Assembly (NCBI RefSeq): GCF_022810305.1
Contig: NZ_JALGQH010000001.1
Coordinates: 62,001-126,000 of the forward strand
Source: Rhodococcus sp. ARC_M6
Lineage (GTDB): Bacteria; Actinomycetota; Actinomycetes; Mycobacteriales; Mycobacteriaceae
Length of the DNA stretch: 64,000 nucleotides
Direction of reading: 5' to 3'
Positions 1-8,621 of this stretch are shown one piece after another. Each line of letters begins with the position of its first letter. Positions within the stretch are counted from its first letter, which is position 1. The notes beneath the pieces were generated by a model that saw nothing but the letters and a program-made list of their open reading frames with translations, made no database searches and was not told where the DNA came from. The translations under genes and the position numbers were made by a program.

Positions 1-940
1 CGGGAACCATCAAATCGTCGAAGTCCGGTTCCCCGAGCATCGCGACCAGATCCGGCCGCGCGTTGCGCACCGACCGTGCCGCGTCGACGAACGAGCGCAC
101 CAACACTGAGTTGTTGTCGGAGTGCCACGCCACGGCGACCTCATTCGGTGCGGCGTCCGCGATCGGCACAACCTTCACTCCCGGATAGGGGATCCAGCGA
201 GCACACGCCCCCGTCACCACGACGCCGACGCCGGCAGCCACCTTCTGGTACTCCTCGAGCACCGTGGTGGAGCGGGACATCACCTTCGCCGGCACTCCGT
301 CGCGATGGGCATCGAGTTCCCAGTACGCATTCCACGTCGGGTCGGTGTTGGCCGCTCCGAGAAACGGCTCCTCGATCAGTTCGGCGGCAGCGACCGAGGT
401 GCGGTCGGCGAGGGGATGGTCGGTGCGGAGCATCACCACGAGGGGTTCGGTGAACAGCGGCTCGAACTCGACGCCCTCCGTCGTGAGCGGACGACGCAGG
501 AACGCCACATCCACCGAGCGGTCGGCCAATCCGGCTGACGGATCGTCATAGTTGAACTGGCGCATCTCCACTGTCACGCCGGGCTGGCGATCGCGGAAGG
601 CGGACAGGATCGGCTCGGTCAGCATCAGGGCTGCTCCCTCGAGGAATCCCAGTACCAACCGCTCGTGTTCGCTGCGCTGCGCTGCGCGGGCACGCTCGGC
701 GGCGGCGTCGAGCGCGGCCAGTATCGCGCTGGTGTCCTCGAGGAACGCGGCACCGGCCGCGGTCAGGGTTATGCTGCGCGTGGTCCGGGTCAGTAGCGCT
801 ACGCCGAGGGTCCGTTCCAACTGCTTGATCTGCACGCTCAGTGCCTGCTGCGCGATGTGCAGTCCTTGAGCGGCGCGCGTGAAGCTCAACTCTTCTGCCA
901 CCGCGACGAAGTAGCGTAGTTGACGCGTGTGGAGTTCCAT
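1..940 (-). CDS. LysR-family transcriptional regulator (C-terminal end outside window)
   Basis: Reading leftwards from the ATG at 940, the frame stays open to base 1, giving about 313 residues without a stop, so the gene is cut by the window edge. Residues 1-60 form a LysR winged helix (starts MELHTRQLRYFVAVAEELSF; later LSVQIKQLERTLGVALLTRTTR). The rest reads as the periplasmic-binding-like effector domain (VDVAFLRRPL, then PLVVMLRTDHPLA). LysR proteins are usually about 300 residues, so only a few residues are probably missing. The target is unknown. The gene lies divergent to the gene-free stretch 941-1928. Confidence 0.93.
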   Translation of the reverse strand, partial: MELHTRQLRYFVAVAEELSFTRAAQGLHIAQQALSVQIKQLERTLGVALLTRTTRSITLTAAGAAFLEDTSAILAALDAAAERARAAQRSEHERLVLGFLEGAALMLTEPILSAFRDRQPGVTVEMRQFNYDDPSAGLADRSVDVAFLRRPLTTEGVEFEPLFTEPLVVMLRTDHPLADRTSVAAAELIEEPFLGAANTDPTWNAYWELDAHRDGVPAKVMSRSTTVLEEYQKVAAGVGVVVTGACARWIPYPGVKVVPIADAAPNEVAVAWHSDNNSVLVRSFVDAARSVRNARPDLVAMLGEPDFDDLMVP

Positions 941-984
941 AGCGGGATTCTATGTCGGGGTTGTCGGGTGAATGTCATTCCAGG

Positions 985-1065
985 CGGTGGATGGGACTAG
1001 CTTCTGCCGTCCTGCCGGCGATCGGTGTCAACCAGGGCATCCCCAGTGGGCTGGCCGCGATCAAC
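985..1065 (+). pseudogene. Short remnant resembling endoglycoceramidase
   Basis: One frame reads W-M-G-L-A...AIGVNQGIPSGLAAIN and then a stop. The intact endoglycoceramidase at 20158-21621 contains W-V-C-V-A...AIGVNQGLSSGLTKIN at 20943-21012. At the DNA level ATCGGTGTCAACCAGGG is identical, and roughly 38 of 48 bases match around it by eye. No flanking similarity is seen, so this is at most a decayed scrap of a second copy. Confidence 0.45.
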
Positions 1066-1252
1066 TCCTCTCGATCGCGGTGACGGATAGTCCGGTGTCT
1101 CGCGCACCCTCGCCGGACGTCTCCATGCTTCCGGCCGCCGCGGATCCGGATGATCGCCACTCGTCACTGCACCGAAGTGGTCATCCGATTCCCGGTATGG
1201 GTCCCGTCACCAAACAGGCCGCCTCTGCCCTCGGTGATGTTCTTCTGTGTCT

Positions 1253-1283
1253 GAAAACTGCTGCACTCCACTCAACTTGACAG
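1253..1283 (+). promoter_or_regulatory. 31-bp AACTTGACAG element, copy 1
   Basis: GAAAA, then TGCACTCCACTC, then AACTTGACAG with the same internal spacing as the other copies. It is 645 bp from the next gene start, and no gene directly follows. Confidence 0.6.
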
Positions 1284-1669
1284 ACGTCGTCGCGACCCGG
1301 AAATCGGCCAACCGCCGAAGTCTACGATTGTGGGTCCCAGCGTGAAATTCGACGACGTGACAGTCATGGTGTCGGTGTGGCCCGAGGTTCGACGTTACTG
1401 GGTAACTTTGACGGGGGCGCTAATGGTCATACTGTCCATGCAAGATCAAAGTGTCTGGGCAAGAGTCATTTTGGGAAACCTAGCGGTTCGCCCTCTCGTT
1501 CTACGGGATCGAGTGGCTGATCATCGACATGCATTGCAGCTATCTCTGGGCAAACCAAATTGCAATGTCGACGGTTGGGCTCCAGAAGTCGAACTATTCG
1601 AATGATCGGCTGAGAACTCCCGAGGTTGCCGGCATCCGGAACTGCGCTTGTCTGATTCTTAGTTGTAGC

Positions 1670-1700
1670 GAAAAGAGTTGCACTACAAATAACTTGACAG
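1670..1700 (+). promoter_or_regulatory. 31-bp AACTTGACAG element, copy 2, with a second half-copy
   Basis: GAAAA, then TGCACTACAAAT, then AACTTGACAG. A second AACTTGACA follows at 1706-1714, exactly 15 bp on. The same doubled arrangement precedes the inverted paralogue (17514-17558). It lies 228 bp upstream of the Ig-repeat gene at 1929. No -10 box is obvious 17 bp after TTGACA, so whether this is a -35 box or a regulator site is open. Confidence 0.65.
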
Positions 1701-1867
1701 TGTTTAACTTGACAATCCGGCTTCGATTTCGCGACTGCATCGACCGCTCGAGACGTCCGGTCCGTATGAGCTATCACAATGCCCGATCGCCTAATTACCG
1801 TAATTTTCGTGATTTGCCCTAATTGCTGATCGATTGCGCTACCTTGAGCCGGATCGATGTAACTGGA

Positions 1868-1886
1868 CGCTCGTCTAGGCGCTCGT
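1868..1886 (+). promoter_or_regulatory. Direct repeat CGCTCGT-n5-CGCTCGT
   Basis: Two CGCTCGT units separated by CTAGG in the leader of the Ig-repeat gene. The same structure is present at 17344-17362 in the leader of the inverted paralogue, within about 135 bp of conserved upstream DNA. Function unknown; it may be an operator or part of the leader RNA. Confidence 0.45.
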
Positions 1887-1928
1887 TTCAGGGCGGTTGC
1901 CGAGACGCCCCAAAGAAAGGGAATCATG

Positions 1929-3668
1929 ATGCAGAGCAACACCCTTCGTGCGGTCGGAGGCCTGAGCGTATTAGCTGTGGCCGCCGGATTCGCGGTCACG
2001 ATAGGCGGCGGAATCGCAAGTGCTGCACCGGGATCGCTGAGCTGGGCCGACGGCAACACCAACTTGAGCCGCACCATCAGCAATGTAACCCCGATCGAGG
2101 GCGAGGTCATCACCTCCTCGACCACCTTCAAGCGGGCTCAATTCAAAGAGGCCGAACTACTCTGGATGGTCAAGGACTTCCACCCGACGTGTCTGACCTA
2201 CGTGGAGGGTTCCGCCACGCTCAACGGCAACCCGATCGCCTCGACGTCGGAGGCAGGCTTCGCCATGGTCGGCAGCCCCACGGCCACCACGACCTTGGCT
2301 AGGGTGGTCGACAACCTCTTCAACGGCGGTACCACGCCGGCCACGTTCGTGTTCTCGTACACGGTCGGTGCCGACTGCGCCCGTGGTGTCCCGCTGGTTA
2401 CGGGGATGGATTACAACGGCGATCTCGGTTTCAGTACCTTCGCCACCAAAGGCCCGTCGGTCTCGGTGAGCAAGAACGTTTCGACGACGGCGCTCGCACC
2501 GGTCACCGGTGCAAAGGTTGGCCAGTCGACGACACTGAGCGCACCGGTCACCGGCGGCGCCGACGGCAACATCGTCGAGTTCTACGACGGCATCACAAAG
2601 CTCGGCGAAGGTACCCTCAGTGCTGGCACAGCCACGCTGGCGTGGATCCCAGTCACGGATGGTCAGCACAGCCTGACCGCGAAGTTCCTGGGGACGGCCG
2701 CGGCCATCGAGTCGACCTCGGCGCCGCAGAACGTCCAGGTGATTCCCGCTGATGTCGAGACGTCGACCACGTTGACCGTCCCGGCCACCGCCGACGTCGG
2801 CGCGAACGTCACCTTCACTGCTGCCATCACCCCGGCCACCGCAACCGGCCAGGTGCAGTTCAAGGACGGCGACATCAACGTCGGCGAGCCCGTTGCCGTG
2901 GTCGACGGAAGCGCCTCGATCACCCGCCAGTTCCCGGAGGCCGGTACGCATAGCATCACCGCGCACTTCGTCAGCTCCGGCGGCAGTCTCAATTCCGACT
3001 CGGAAGCATCCGCACTGAATATCACCGACGCCGACTTCGGCACCACTACAACGGTTCTCGAGCCGGTAACCGCAACCGTCGACGTCGAGACCAACCTCTC
3101 GGCCACCGTGATGCCGTTCCCGAGCGCCGGTGAGGTCGAATTCATCGTCGACGACATCTCCGTCGGTAAGGTCAACGTGGGCACCGGTGACGGAGTCGCA
3201 GTTCTTCCGCACACCTTCACCACCGTCGGCACCTCCAACGTGGTCGCGAAGTTCCTCAGAACCCCCGGATTCACGGATTCCACCTCGGTTTCGCGCTCGG
3301 TCACCGTCAAGGCAGCCGAACCTAACCGCGAAGACACCACCACCACCCTCGGTGTCACCGGCGCCTCCAACGTCGGCACCTCGATGACGTTCACGGCAAC
3401 CGTCGCTCCGTCGACCGCCAACGGAACGATCCAGTTCAAGGTCGGTAACACACTCATCGGCGCACCCGTCGCCGTCGTCAACGGTGTCGCCACCGGCACA
3501 CACATCTTCGACGCCGAAGGCACCTACACCGTCACGGCAGTCTTCGTCGGCGGCGACGGCTGGAACGACTCCGTCTCCGGCCCCACCGTCGTGGGCATCA
3601 CCACCGCCACCACCCCCGGTGATCCGACCGGAAGCCTGGGCTCACTCTCCGGCATTTTCGGTAGCTAA
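1929..3668 (+). CDS. Secreted Ig-like repeat surface protein (paralogue 1)
   Basis: Residues 1-36 are a Sec signal peptide ending near ASAAP. A unique N-terminal domain of about 150 residues follows (two Cys, in HPTCLTY and GADCARG). Four bacterial Ig-like repeats of about 95 residues (pattern VQFKDG...IG.PV...HSITA.F) come next, and the protein ends GSLGSLSGIFGS. ATG occurs at both 1926 and 1929. I chose 1929 because AAAGGG (1916-1921) is then 7 bp away and because the inverted paralogue at 17303 starts at the equivalent MQSNTLR. The next gene begins 36 bp after the stop, so the two probably share a transcript. A cell-surface or adhesive role is inferred from the repeats. No enzyme motif or sortase motif is seen. 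Confidence 0.9.
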   Translation: MQSNTLRAVGGLSVLAVAAGFAVTIGGGIASAAPGSLSWADGNTNLSRTISNVTPIEGEVITSSTTFKRAQFKEAELLWMVKDFHPTCLTYVEGSATLNGNPIASTSEAGFAMVGSPTATTTLARVVDNLFNGGTTPATFVFSYTVGADCARGVPLVTGMDYNGDLGFSTFATKGPSVSVSKNVSTTALAPVTGAKVGQSTTLSAPVTGGADGNIVEFYDGITKLGEGTLSAGTATLAWIPVTDGQHSLTAKFLGTAAAIESTSAPQNVQVIPADVETSTTLTVPATADVGANVTFTAAITPATATGQVQFKDGDINVGEPVAVVDGSASITRQFPEAGTHSITAHFVSSGGSLNSDSEASALNITDADFGTTTTVLEPVTATVDVETNLSATVMPFPSAGEVEFIVDDISVGKVNVGTGDGVAVLPHTFTTVGTSNVVAKFLRTPGFTDSTSVSRSVTVKAAEPNREDTTTTLGVTGASNVGTSMTFTATVAPSTANGTIQFKVGNTLIGAPVAVVNGVATGTHIFDAEGTYTVTAVFVGGDGWNDSVSGPTVVGITTATTPGDPTGSLGSLSGIFGS

Positions 3669-3704
3669 TTCCACTCCCGCAGCCATTCATCCTTAGGAGA
3701 ATTC

Positions 3705-5414
3705 GTGCAGAAGAAAAGGATTCAACGGCTCGTCACACCGATCGGTGTGGGAGCGCTCGCCTGCGTCACCATGCTGGGCGGTGTTCCGGCGCAGGCCGCG
3801 ACCACCAGCACCACGTTCATCGCGGCCTGCCTGGCCACGCCCTCGGCAGTGGCCGGTCCGACCACCGAAGCCCAGAACGCCACCGTCAATGTCGACGCAC
3901 CCGAGTCGGTCAACGCCGGCGAGGAGTTCGAGGTCACCATCGTGCCGCCGCCGATCACCTACCCGAACAAGGTGTCTGTCGCGAACGTGCAGAACGTCTC
4001 GCGCATCAAGATCGACGTAGCGATCCCCTCGAACGCCGAGTTCCTCGGCGCGGAGATCGTGGTCGGCACCTCCTCAGGACTCAGTGGCACGGCACCAAAT
4101 GTGCTGCGTGTCAACGAAGCCGGCAATACCGACCCCAACGGGACGATCATCCGCCTCTCGGGTGACAACGCCACGATCGGCAACAGTCCCAACTCGAGCA
4201 CCAGCAACCAGGCCGGTATCGTCGCCAACGCCGCCAGCGGCGCGAACACCACCTTCCAGTTGCCGCAGGTCAAGGCACGCCTGAAGGCCGGCCCGTCCGG
4301 CGCCGTCGAGATGAAGCTTCGCACCGCCGGGGACGCAGCGAAGTGGAACCACGACAAGAACTTCCTGACCTTTCTGCCGAAGGCCAGCGCACCGATCGTC
4401 GGCACCGCGTGGGCCCCCACCCGTTGCACCCCACGTGACAGTGAAACCGCAGCGCTCAACAACGGCGCCGGCCCGCTCGCCTCGACCAACATCATCGAAG
4501 CCGACAAGCAAACCACCACCACCGTCGTCGCTCCCGGCGCAGTCAAGAACGGCGCCGAGGTCACCTTGACCGCGAACGTCGCCCCGGCCGCACCGGGCGG
4601 CACCGTCGAGTTCTTCGACGGCGCAACCTCTCTCGGCGCACCGGTGGACGTAGCGAACGGCACCGCCGCGATCACGCACACCTTCACCACCGACGGCAAC
4701 CACGAGATCACCGCCGCGTTCTCCGGAACCACCGGCTTCATCACCTCGACCTCCGCGGTCAAGACCATCAACGTGAGCACCGACGACACCGTCACCACGC
4801 TCGCGATGACCAGCCCGGAACTGGCCTTCGTCGACCAGGACGTCAACCTGCACGCACAGGTCACCCCGGCAGTCCAGGGTGGCACGGTGGAGTTCACCGT
4901 TGACGGCGGTGACAAGGTGACCGGCACGGTCGGCACCGACGGTGTCGCGGTCGCGCCGTACAAGTTCACCACCACCGGCACTCACCGCGTCCTCGCGCGC
5001 TACTCCGGCACCCAGGGCGTCGGGGGTTCTGTCGCACCGATGTTCCCGGTCAGCGTCACCACCGCTCCGGCGGCGGATGTTCAGACCAGCACAACGCTCG
5101 CCCCGGTCGGCACGATCACCAAGGGCAGCTCGGTCACGCTGAGGGCAACGGTCGATCCGACCACCGCCAACGGCAAGGTCCAGTTCAAGATGGGTGACGT
5201 CAATCTCGGCGCTCCCGTCTCCGTGGTGAACGGTGTTGCGAGCTTGCCCACCACGTTCGCAGCTTCGGGTGAGTTCAGCATCACCGCTGAATTCATCGGC
5301 GCTGCAGGGTTTATCGACTCGGCCTCTGCTCCGCAGGCACTGACGGTTCCCGCCGACACCGATCCGGGCCCGGGCGGCCCCTTCGGTAGCTTGTCAAGCA
5401 TCTTCGGATCGTAA
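3705..5414 (+). CDS. Secreted Ig-like repeat surface protein
   Basis: GTG start at 3705 preceded by TAGGAGA. The signal peptide ends near PAQAATT. An N-terminal domain of about 230 residues with Cys pairs (FIAACLA; TRCTPRD) is shared with the proteins at 5651 and 6808, followed by three Ig-like repeats. The tail is GPFGSLSSIFGS. It is downstream of the Ig protein at 1929, and a strong hairpin (5443-5475) follows the stop, so 1929-5414 is likely one transcription unit. No catalytic motif is visible; a structural or adhesive role is inferred. Confidence 0.9.
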   Translation: MQKKRIQRLVTPIGVGALACVTMLGGVPAQAATTSTTFIAACLATPSAVAGPTTEAQNATVNVDAPESVNAGEEFEVTIVPPPITYPNKVSVANVQNVSRIKIDVAIPSNAEFLGAEIVVGTSSGLSGTAPNVLRVNEAGNTDPNGTIIRLSGDNATIGNSPNSSTSNQAGIVANAASGANTTFQLPQVKARLKAGPSGAVEMKLRTAGDAAKWNHDKNFLTFLPKASAPIVGTAWAPTRCTPRDSETAALNNGAGPLASTNIIEADKQTTTTVVAPGAVKNGAEVTLTANVAPAAPGGTVEFFDGATSLGAPVDVANGTAAITHTFTTDGNHEITAAFSGTTGFITSTSAVKTINVSTDDTVTTLAMTSPELAFVDQDVNLHAQVTPAVQGGTVEFTVDGGDKVTGTVGTDGVAVAPYKFTTTGTHRVLARYSGTQGVGGSVAPMFPVSVTTAPAADVQTSTTLAPVGTITKGSSVTLRATVDPTTANGKVQFKMGDVNLGAPVSVVNGVASLPTTFAASGEFSITAEFIGAAGFIDSASAPQALTVPADTDPGPGGPFGSLSSIFGS

Positions 5415-5442
5415 GATTCGAGTTGTAAGACGATAAACGAAA

Positions 5443-5475
5443 GGCGCGCCACCGACATTGTTTCGGTGGCGCGCC
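5443..5475 (+). terminator. Hairpin terminator
   Basis: Arms GGCGCGCCACCGA (5443-5455) and TCGGTGGCGCGCC (5463-5475) with a 7-base loop, 28 bp after the stop of the preceding gene. Confidence 0.8.
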
Positions 5476-5503
5476 CTGTCGGGCCCAAGTCCCAGCTGCA
5501 CCC

Positions 5504-5534
5504 GAAAATTGCTGCATCCCAAACAACTTGACAA
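5504..5534 (+). promoter_or_regulatory. 31-bp AACTTGACAG element, copy 3
   Basis: GAAAA, then TGCATCCCAAAC, then AACTTGACAA. It lies 116 bp upstream of the Ig-like gene at 5651 and just after a terminator, which marks the start of a new transcription unit. Confidence 0.65.
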
Positions 5535-5650
5535 TCCCCTGTGATCTACTGCTCGGGAGGTTTGAGCGCCACGTCGGCCAACTCCGTGGTCTCGGCGTAC
5601 GGCGTTCGTTTCGAGAGCTCGAATTTTCGAGCTGACCAAGGAGAAATTGA

Positions 5651-6778
5651 ATGGCATCGACGTTGGTTCGCAAAGGGCTGGTAGCCGCCGTGTCCTTGAC
5701 CGGTTGCATTGCCCTCGCAGTGGGCGGCAGCGGTATCGCGTCCGCAGCAGGAGTGGATCGTCCGTTCACCGCATCGTGCCACGGCTGGCAGTATCCCGGG
5801 CCGATCACTCACAACGAGACGCGTGACTCCGGAGTCACGATCACGGCACCGGCAGCCGTTCCGCCGAATTCGACTTTCACGTATCGCATCGCACCCAAGC
5901 CGATGACGGTACCCAGCAGTGGCTACGACCTCAGAAACGTCGTGAACTGGACGCGCCTGAAATTCGATTTCGATATCCCCGTCGGCACCACGTATGTGGG
6001 GGCGCAGATCGTTTCCGGTACCGGTTCGAACCTGGGCGGCGTGGCACCCTCGGTTCTTCGGATCAACGACAACGGTTCTCCCGACTCCAACGGTGCACAT
6101 CTCCGAATTGCCGGCAGCAACGTCACCGCCGGCAACGGGCCGAACACCGATGACAACAGCGGCGGCGGTATCGAGGTCGGTGCCGGGCAGACATTCCAAC
6201 TCCCCGCCGTTGATGTCACCGTAGTTTCTGGGGTAGTCGGTACCCAGATCAAGCCGATGCTGCGTGTGACCGATACCAACTCCGGTTCGTACGACAGCGC
6301 GAACAATTACCTGACCTTCTTGCAGCAGGAAACGTTGCTCGGTGGGGTGAGGTACTGGCTGACTACCAATTGCTCACCGCGCGACAACCGATCCGCTGGA
6401 CTGAACTCGGGCGGTCAGCCGCTGACAACAATCAGCGTCGATTCGAGCCTGGCCCAGACGGAAACGCGAATCAGCGCACCGGCAAGTGCGGTCGTCGGGG
6501 ATTCGATCGAGTTGACGGCGACGGTGACTCCCATGCCGTCGGGCGGAACAGTGCAGTTCCGTGACGGCGGTACCGATCTCGGCGCTCCGGTACCTGTCGT
6601 CAACGGCGTTGCGAAGGCGAACCGCACGATGGACACGGCGGGCGACCGCAACATATCGGCGTACTACGCCGGTACTGCGGGATTCATGGAATCCATGTCC
6701 GGAGCCGTCACGGTCAATGTCACCGAACCAGTTGTCCCCGAACCCGGCAGTCTCGGTAGCCTCGGATTCGGGTCGTGA
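5651..6778 (+). CDS. Secreted protein with one Ig-like repeat
   Basis: ATG at 5651 with AAGGAG 8 bp upstream. The signal peptide ends near ASAAG. The N-terminal domain (FTASCHGW...TNCSPRD, two Cys that could form a disulphide) matches those of the proteins at 3705 and 6808. A single Ig-like repeat (about residues 270-358) and a short tail PGSLGSLGFGS follow. The stop is 29 bp before the next start at 6808, so the two genes are coupled. It is the shortest member of this set, so the repeat number varies from 1 to 6 within the island. Confidence 0.9.
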   Translation: MASTLVRKGLVAAVSLTGCIALAVGGSGIASAAGVDRPFTASCHGWQYPGPITHNETRDSGVTITAPAAVPPNSTFTYRIAPKPMTVPSSGYDLRNVVNWTRLKFDFDIPVGTTYVGAQIVSGTGSNLGGVAPSVLRINDNGSPDSNGAHLRIAGSNVTAGNGPNTDDNSGGGIEVGAGQTFQLPAVDVTVVSGVVGTQIKPMLRVTDTNSGSYDSANNYLTFLQQETLLGGVRYWLTTNCSPRDNRSAGLNSGGQPLTTISVDSSLAQTETRISAPASAVVGDSIELTATVTPMPSGGTVQFRDGGTDLGAPVPVVNGVAKANRTMDTAGDRNISAYYAGTAGFMESMSGAVTVNVTEPVVPEPGSLGSLGFGS

Positions 6779-6807
6779 AAATTGTGAAGAGAGAACAGGA
6801 TTCGTCG

Positions 6808-8544
6808 ATGAAAACAGTGTTCCGTCGCGGCAGCGCGCTCACCGCCGCATCTGCGTTGGCCGGTGGCTTGTTCATGGTCGCCGGGGGTGCGACTGCTTCT
6901 GCTGCTCCCGAAGTTAAGAACGTGGGCTTCACAACCGCATGCCATGTCCGCGAGATGGACGGTGCCGCAAGCCCGATCACGTTCAACGAGACCCTCGGAT
7001 CGGGGGTTACTGTCACCGCGCCCGCAACGGCTACCCCGGGAGAAACCCTTACCTATCGTCTGCAGCCGAATGAGATGAAGGCGAACAGCGGCGGCCACGC
7101 CAGCCGCAACGTTGTTCATTGGGCGAGGATCAAATATGACTTCGATATCCCGGCGGGGGTGGAATTCGTGAAGTCCGAACTCGTGGCAAATAGTGCGTAC
7201 GGTCTCGGATCCGACAGTGCCACTCCGACTGTCACCCAGATCGACGACAGCGGAAACCTGTCCGCGGCCGGTACACATCTGCGTATTTCCGGTCTGAATC
7301 GAACGACCGGGAACGGGCCGAACTCCGCCGTTCGATCCAGCGACGGAATCATCGTCGGCGCAAACACCAAGTTCCGGCTGCCGGCGATCGATGTGACGGT
7401 CAAGGCCGGTGCTGCCGGGACCGAGATCAACCCTTCGGTGCGCGTCTCCGATTCGGGTTCTGCAAATTACGATAACGACAAGAACGCTCTCACCTTCGTT
7501 CAACGTGAGAAGGACGTTTTCGGGGTGAATTACTGGGAGCGTTACAACTGCTCGCCTCGCGACAATAGTTCGTCCAGCCTCAATGCCGGTGGTAAAGCGC
7601 TCACTACGATTTACGTCAGTCAGCCGACCACGACGACGATGCAGATGCCGGAGTCGGTGCAGGCGAGTGCACCGACCGAACTCGTCGCGAATGTCGGTCC
7701 GGCGCCGGTAAGGGGCAATGTGCAGTTCCGAATTAATGGTGCTGACATTGGCTCACCGGTTGCTCCCGGCCCCGATGGTGTTGCGCGGCTACCCCATACG
7801 TTCTACACAGCCGGAACAGCACAAGTGTCCGCTGCATTTCAGGGAGTAAACGGATTTCTGAGCTCCAGCTCTACAGAGGCGACGGTGACGGTGACCGCGG
7901 CACCGGTAGTCAAGCAAACCGATACGGTAGTGACGGTGCCTGGCGATGCCAAGACAGGTACGTCGGTGACTCTGAAGGCACAGGTATCACCGCTACCCGC
8001 CGCCGGCACCCTCCAATTCAAGGACGGCGCTGCAAATATCGGTGATCCGATTACGGTGAGTGCCGACGGAAGCGCAACCCTCGAACACGTCTTCACCTCG
8101 GCGGGAACACACGCTGTGTCGGCCTATTACTCCGGCGCAACAGGATTCAAGCCGTCGATAGCACCAGCACAATCGGTCATCGTGTCGGATCCGGCACCGT
8201 CGGACGTCACCACTTCGACTTCGCTGAATGTTCCAGGGTCGGCGAAACAGGCTGCCGCGGTTGAACTGTCGGTGACGGTCGCACCGAACCCGGGTGGGGG
8301 CTCCGTCCAGTTCTACGACGGTGACCAGCTCATCGGAGAATCCGTCGTCGTCGGGGCAGATGGCGTAGCTCGTATGACGCACACGTTCACCTCGATCGGC
8401 GATCATCGGATCACGGCTGTATTCAACGGGCGTGCTGGGTTTACGCAGTCGACGTCGGACGAATCGATCGTGAGTGTGTCGTCGACGCCGGGAGATGGCG
8501 GAACAGACGGCAACGGTTCATTGGGTGGCCTGTTCGGTTCCTGA
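6808..8544 (+). CDS. Secreted Ig-like repeat surface protein
   Basis: ATG at 6808 with AGGA 7 bp upstream. This gives a compact signal peptide (MKTVFRRGSALTAASA..., cleavage near ASAAP). The frame is open upstream to a GTG at 6775 that overlaps the previous stop, but that would add an unlikely 11-residue extension. The N-terminal domain with FTTACHV and YNCSPRD Cys motifs is shared with the two preceding proteins. Three Ig-like repeats and the tail GNGSLGGLFGS follow. The gene is convergent with 8622-9335 across a perfect bidirectional hairpin. Confidence 0.9.
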   Translation: MKTVFRRGSALTAASALAGGLFMVAGGATASAAPEVKNVGFTTACHVREMDGAASPITFNETLGSGVTVTAPATATPGETLTYRLQPNEMKANSGGHASRNVVHWARIKYDFDIPAGVEFVKSELVANSAYGLGSDSATPTVTQIDDSGNLSAAGTHLRISGLNRTTGNGPNSAVRSSDGIIVGANTKFRLPAIDVTVKAGAAGTEINPSVRVSDSGSANYDNDKNALTFVQREKDVFGVNYWERYNCSPRDNSSSSLNAGGKALTTIYVSQPTTTTMQMPESVQASAPTELVANVGPAPVRGNVQFRINGADIGSPVAPGPDGVARLPHTFYTAGTAQVSAAFQGVNGFLSSSSTEATVTVTAAPVVKQTDTVVTVPGDAKTGTSVTLKAQVSPLPAAGTLQFKDGAANIGDPITVSADGSATLEHVFTSAGTHAVSAYYSGATGFKPSIAPAQSVIVSDPAPSDVTTSTSLNVPGSAKQAAAVELSVTVAPNPGGGSVQFYDGDQLIGESVVVGADGVARMTHTFTSIGDHRITAVFNGRAGFTQSTSDESIVSVSSTPGDGGTDGNGSLGGLFGS

Positions 8545-8560
8545 TTCAATCGATTCGAAC

Positions 8561-8600
8561 GCTACTGCCCCCTACTCCGATCGGGGTAGGGGGCAGTAGC
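8561..8600. terminator. Bidirectional hairpin terminator
   Basis: Near-perfect 20-bp inverted repeat (GCTACTGCCCCCTAC ... GTAGGGGGCAGTAGC) between two convergent stops. Confidence 0.85.
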
Positions 8601-8621
8601 GTTCGGCCGACTTCTTACGAA

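Larger units (their letters stand above)
941..1928. other. Gene-free stretch with regulatory motifs and a pseudogene scrap
   Basis: About 990 bases with no convincing gene. The open frames here lack ribosome sites and family resemblance. It contains two copies of the 31-bp AACTTGACAG element (1253-1283 and 1670-1700), an extra AACTTGACA at 1706-1714, a short endoglycoceramidase-like fragment near 985-1065, and about 135 bases before 1929 that are conserved in front of the inverted paralogue at 17303. Confidence 0.7.

Noticed and set aside
972-1605. Small plus-strand open frames before the first Ig gene
   Set aside because: No ribosome sites, no recognisable protein features, and overlap with the regulatory elements.
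1277-1714. TTGACA boxes as ordinary -35 promoters
   Set aside because: No TAnnnT at 16-18 bp downstream in any copy, while conservation extends 20 bp upstream, so they are reported only as a conserved element.
2157-3503. 448-codon open frame on the minus strand
   Set aside because: It lies fully inside the Ig-repeat gene, has Gly/Asp/Arg-rich shadow composition, and no ribosome site or domain.
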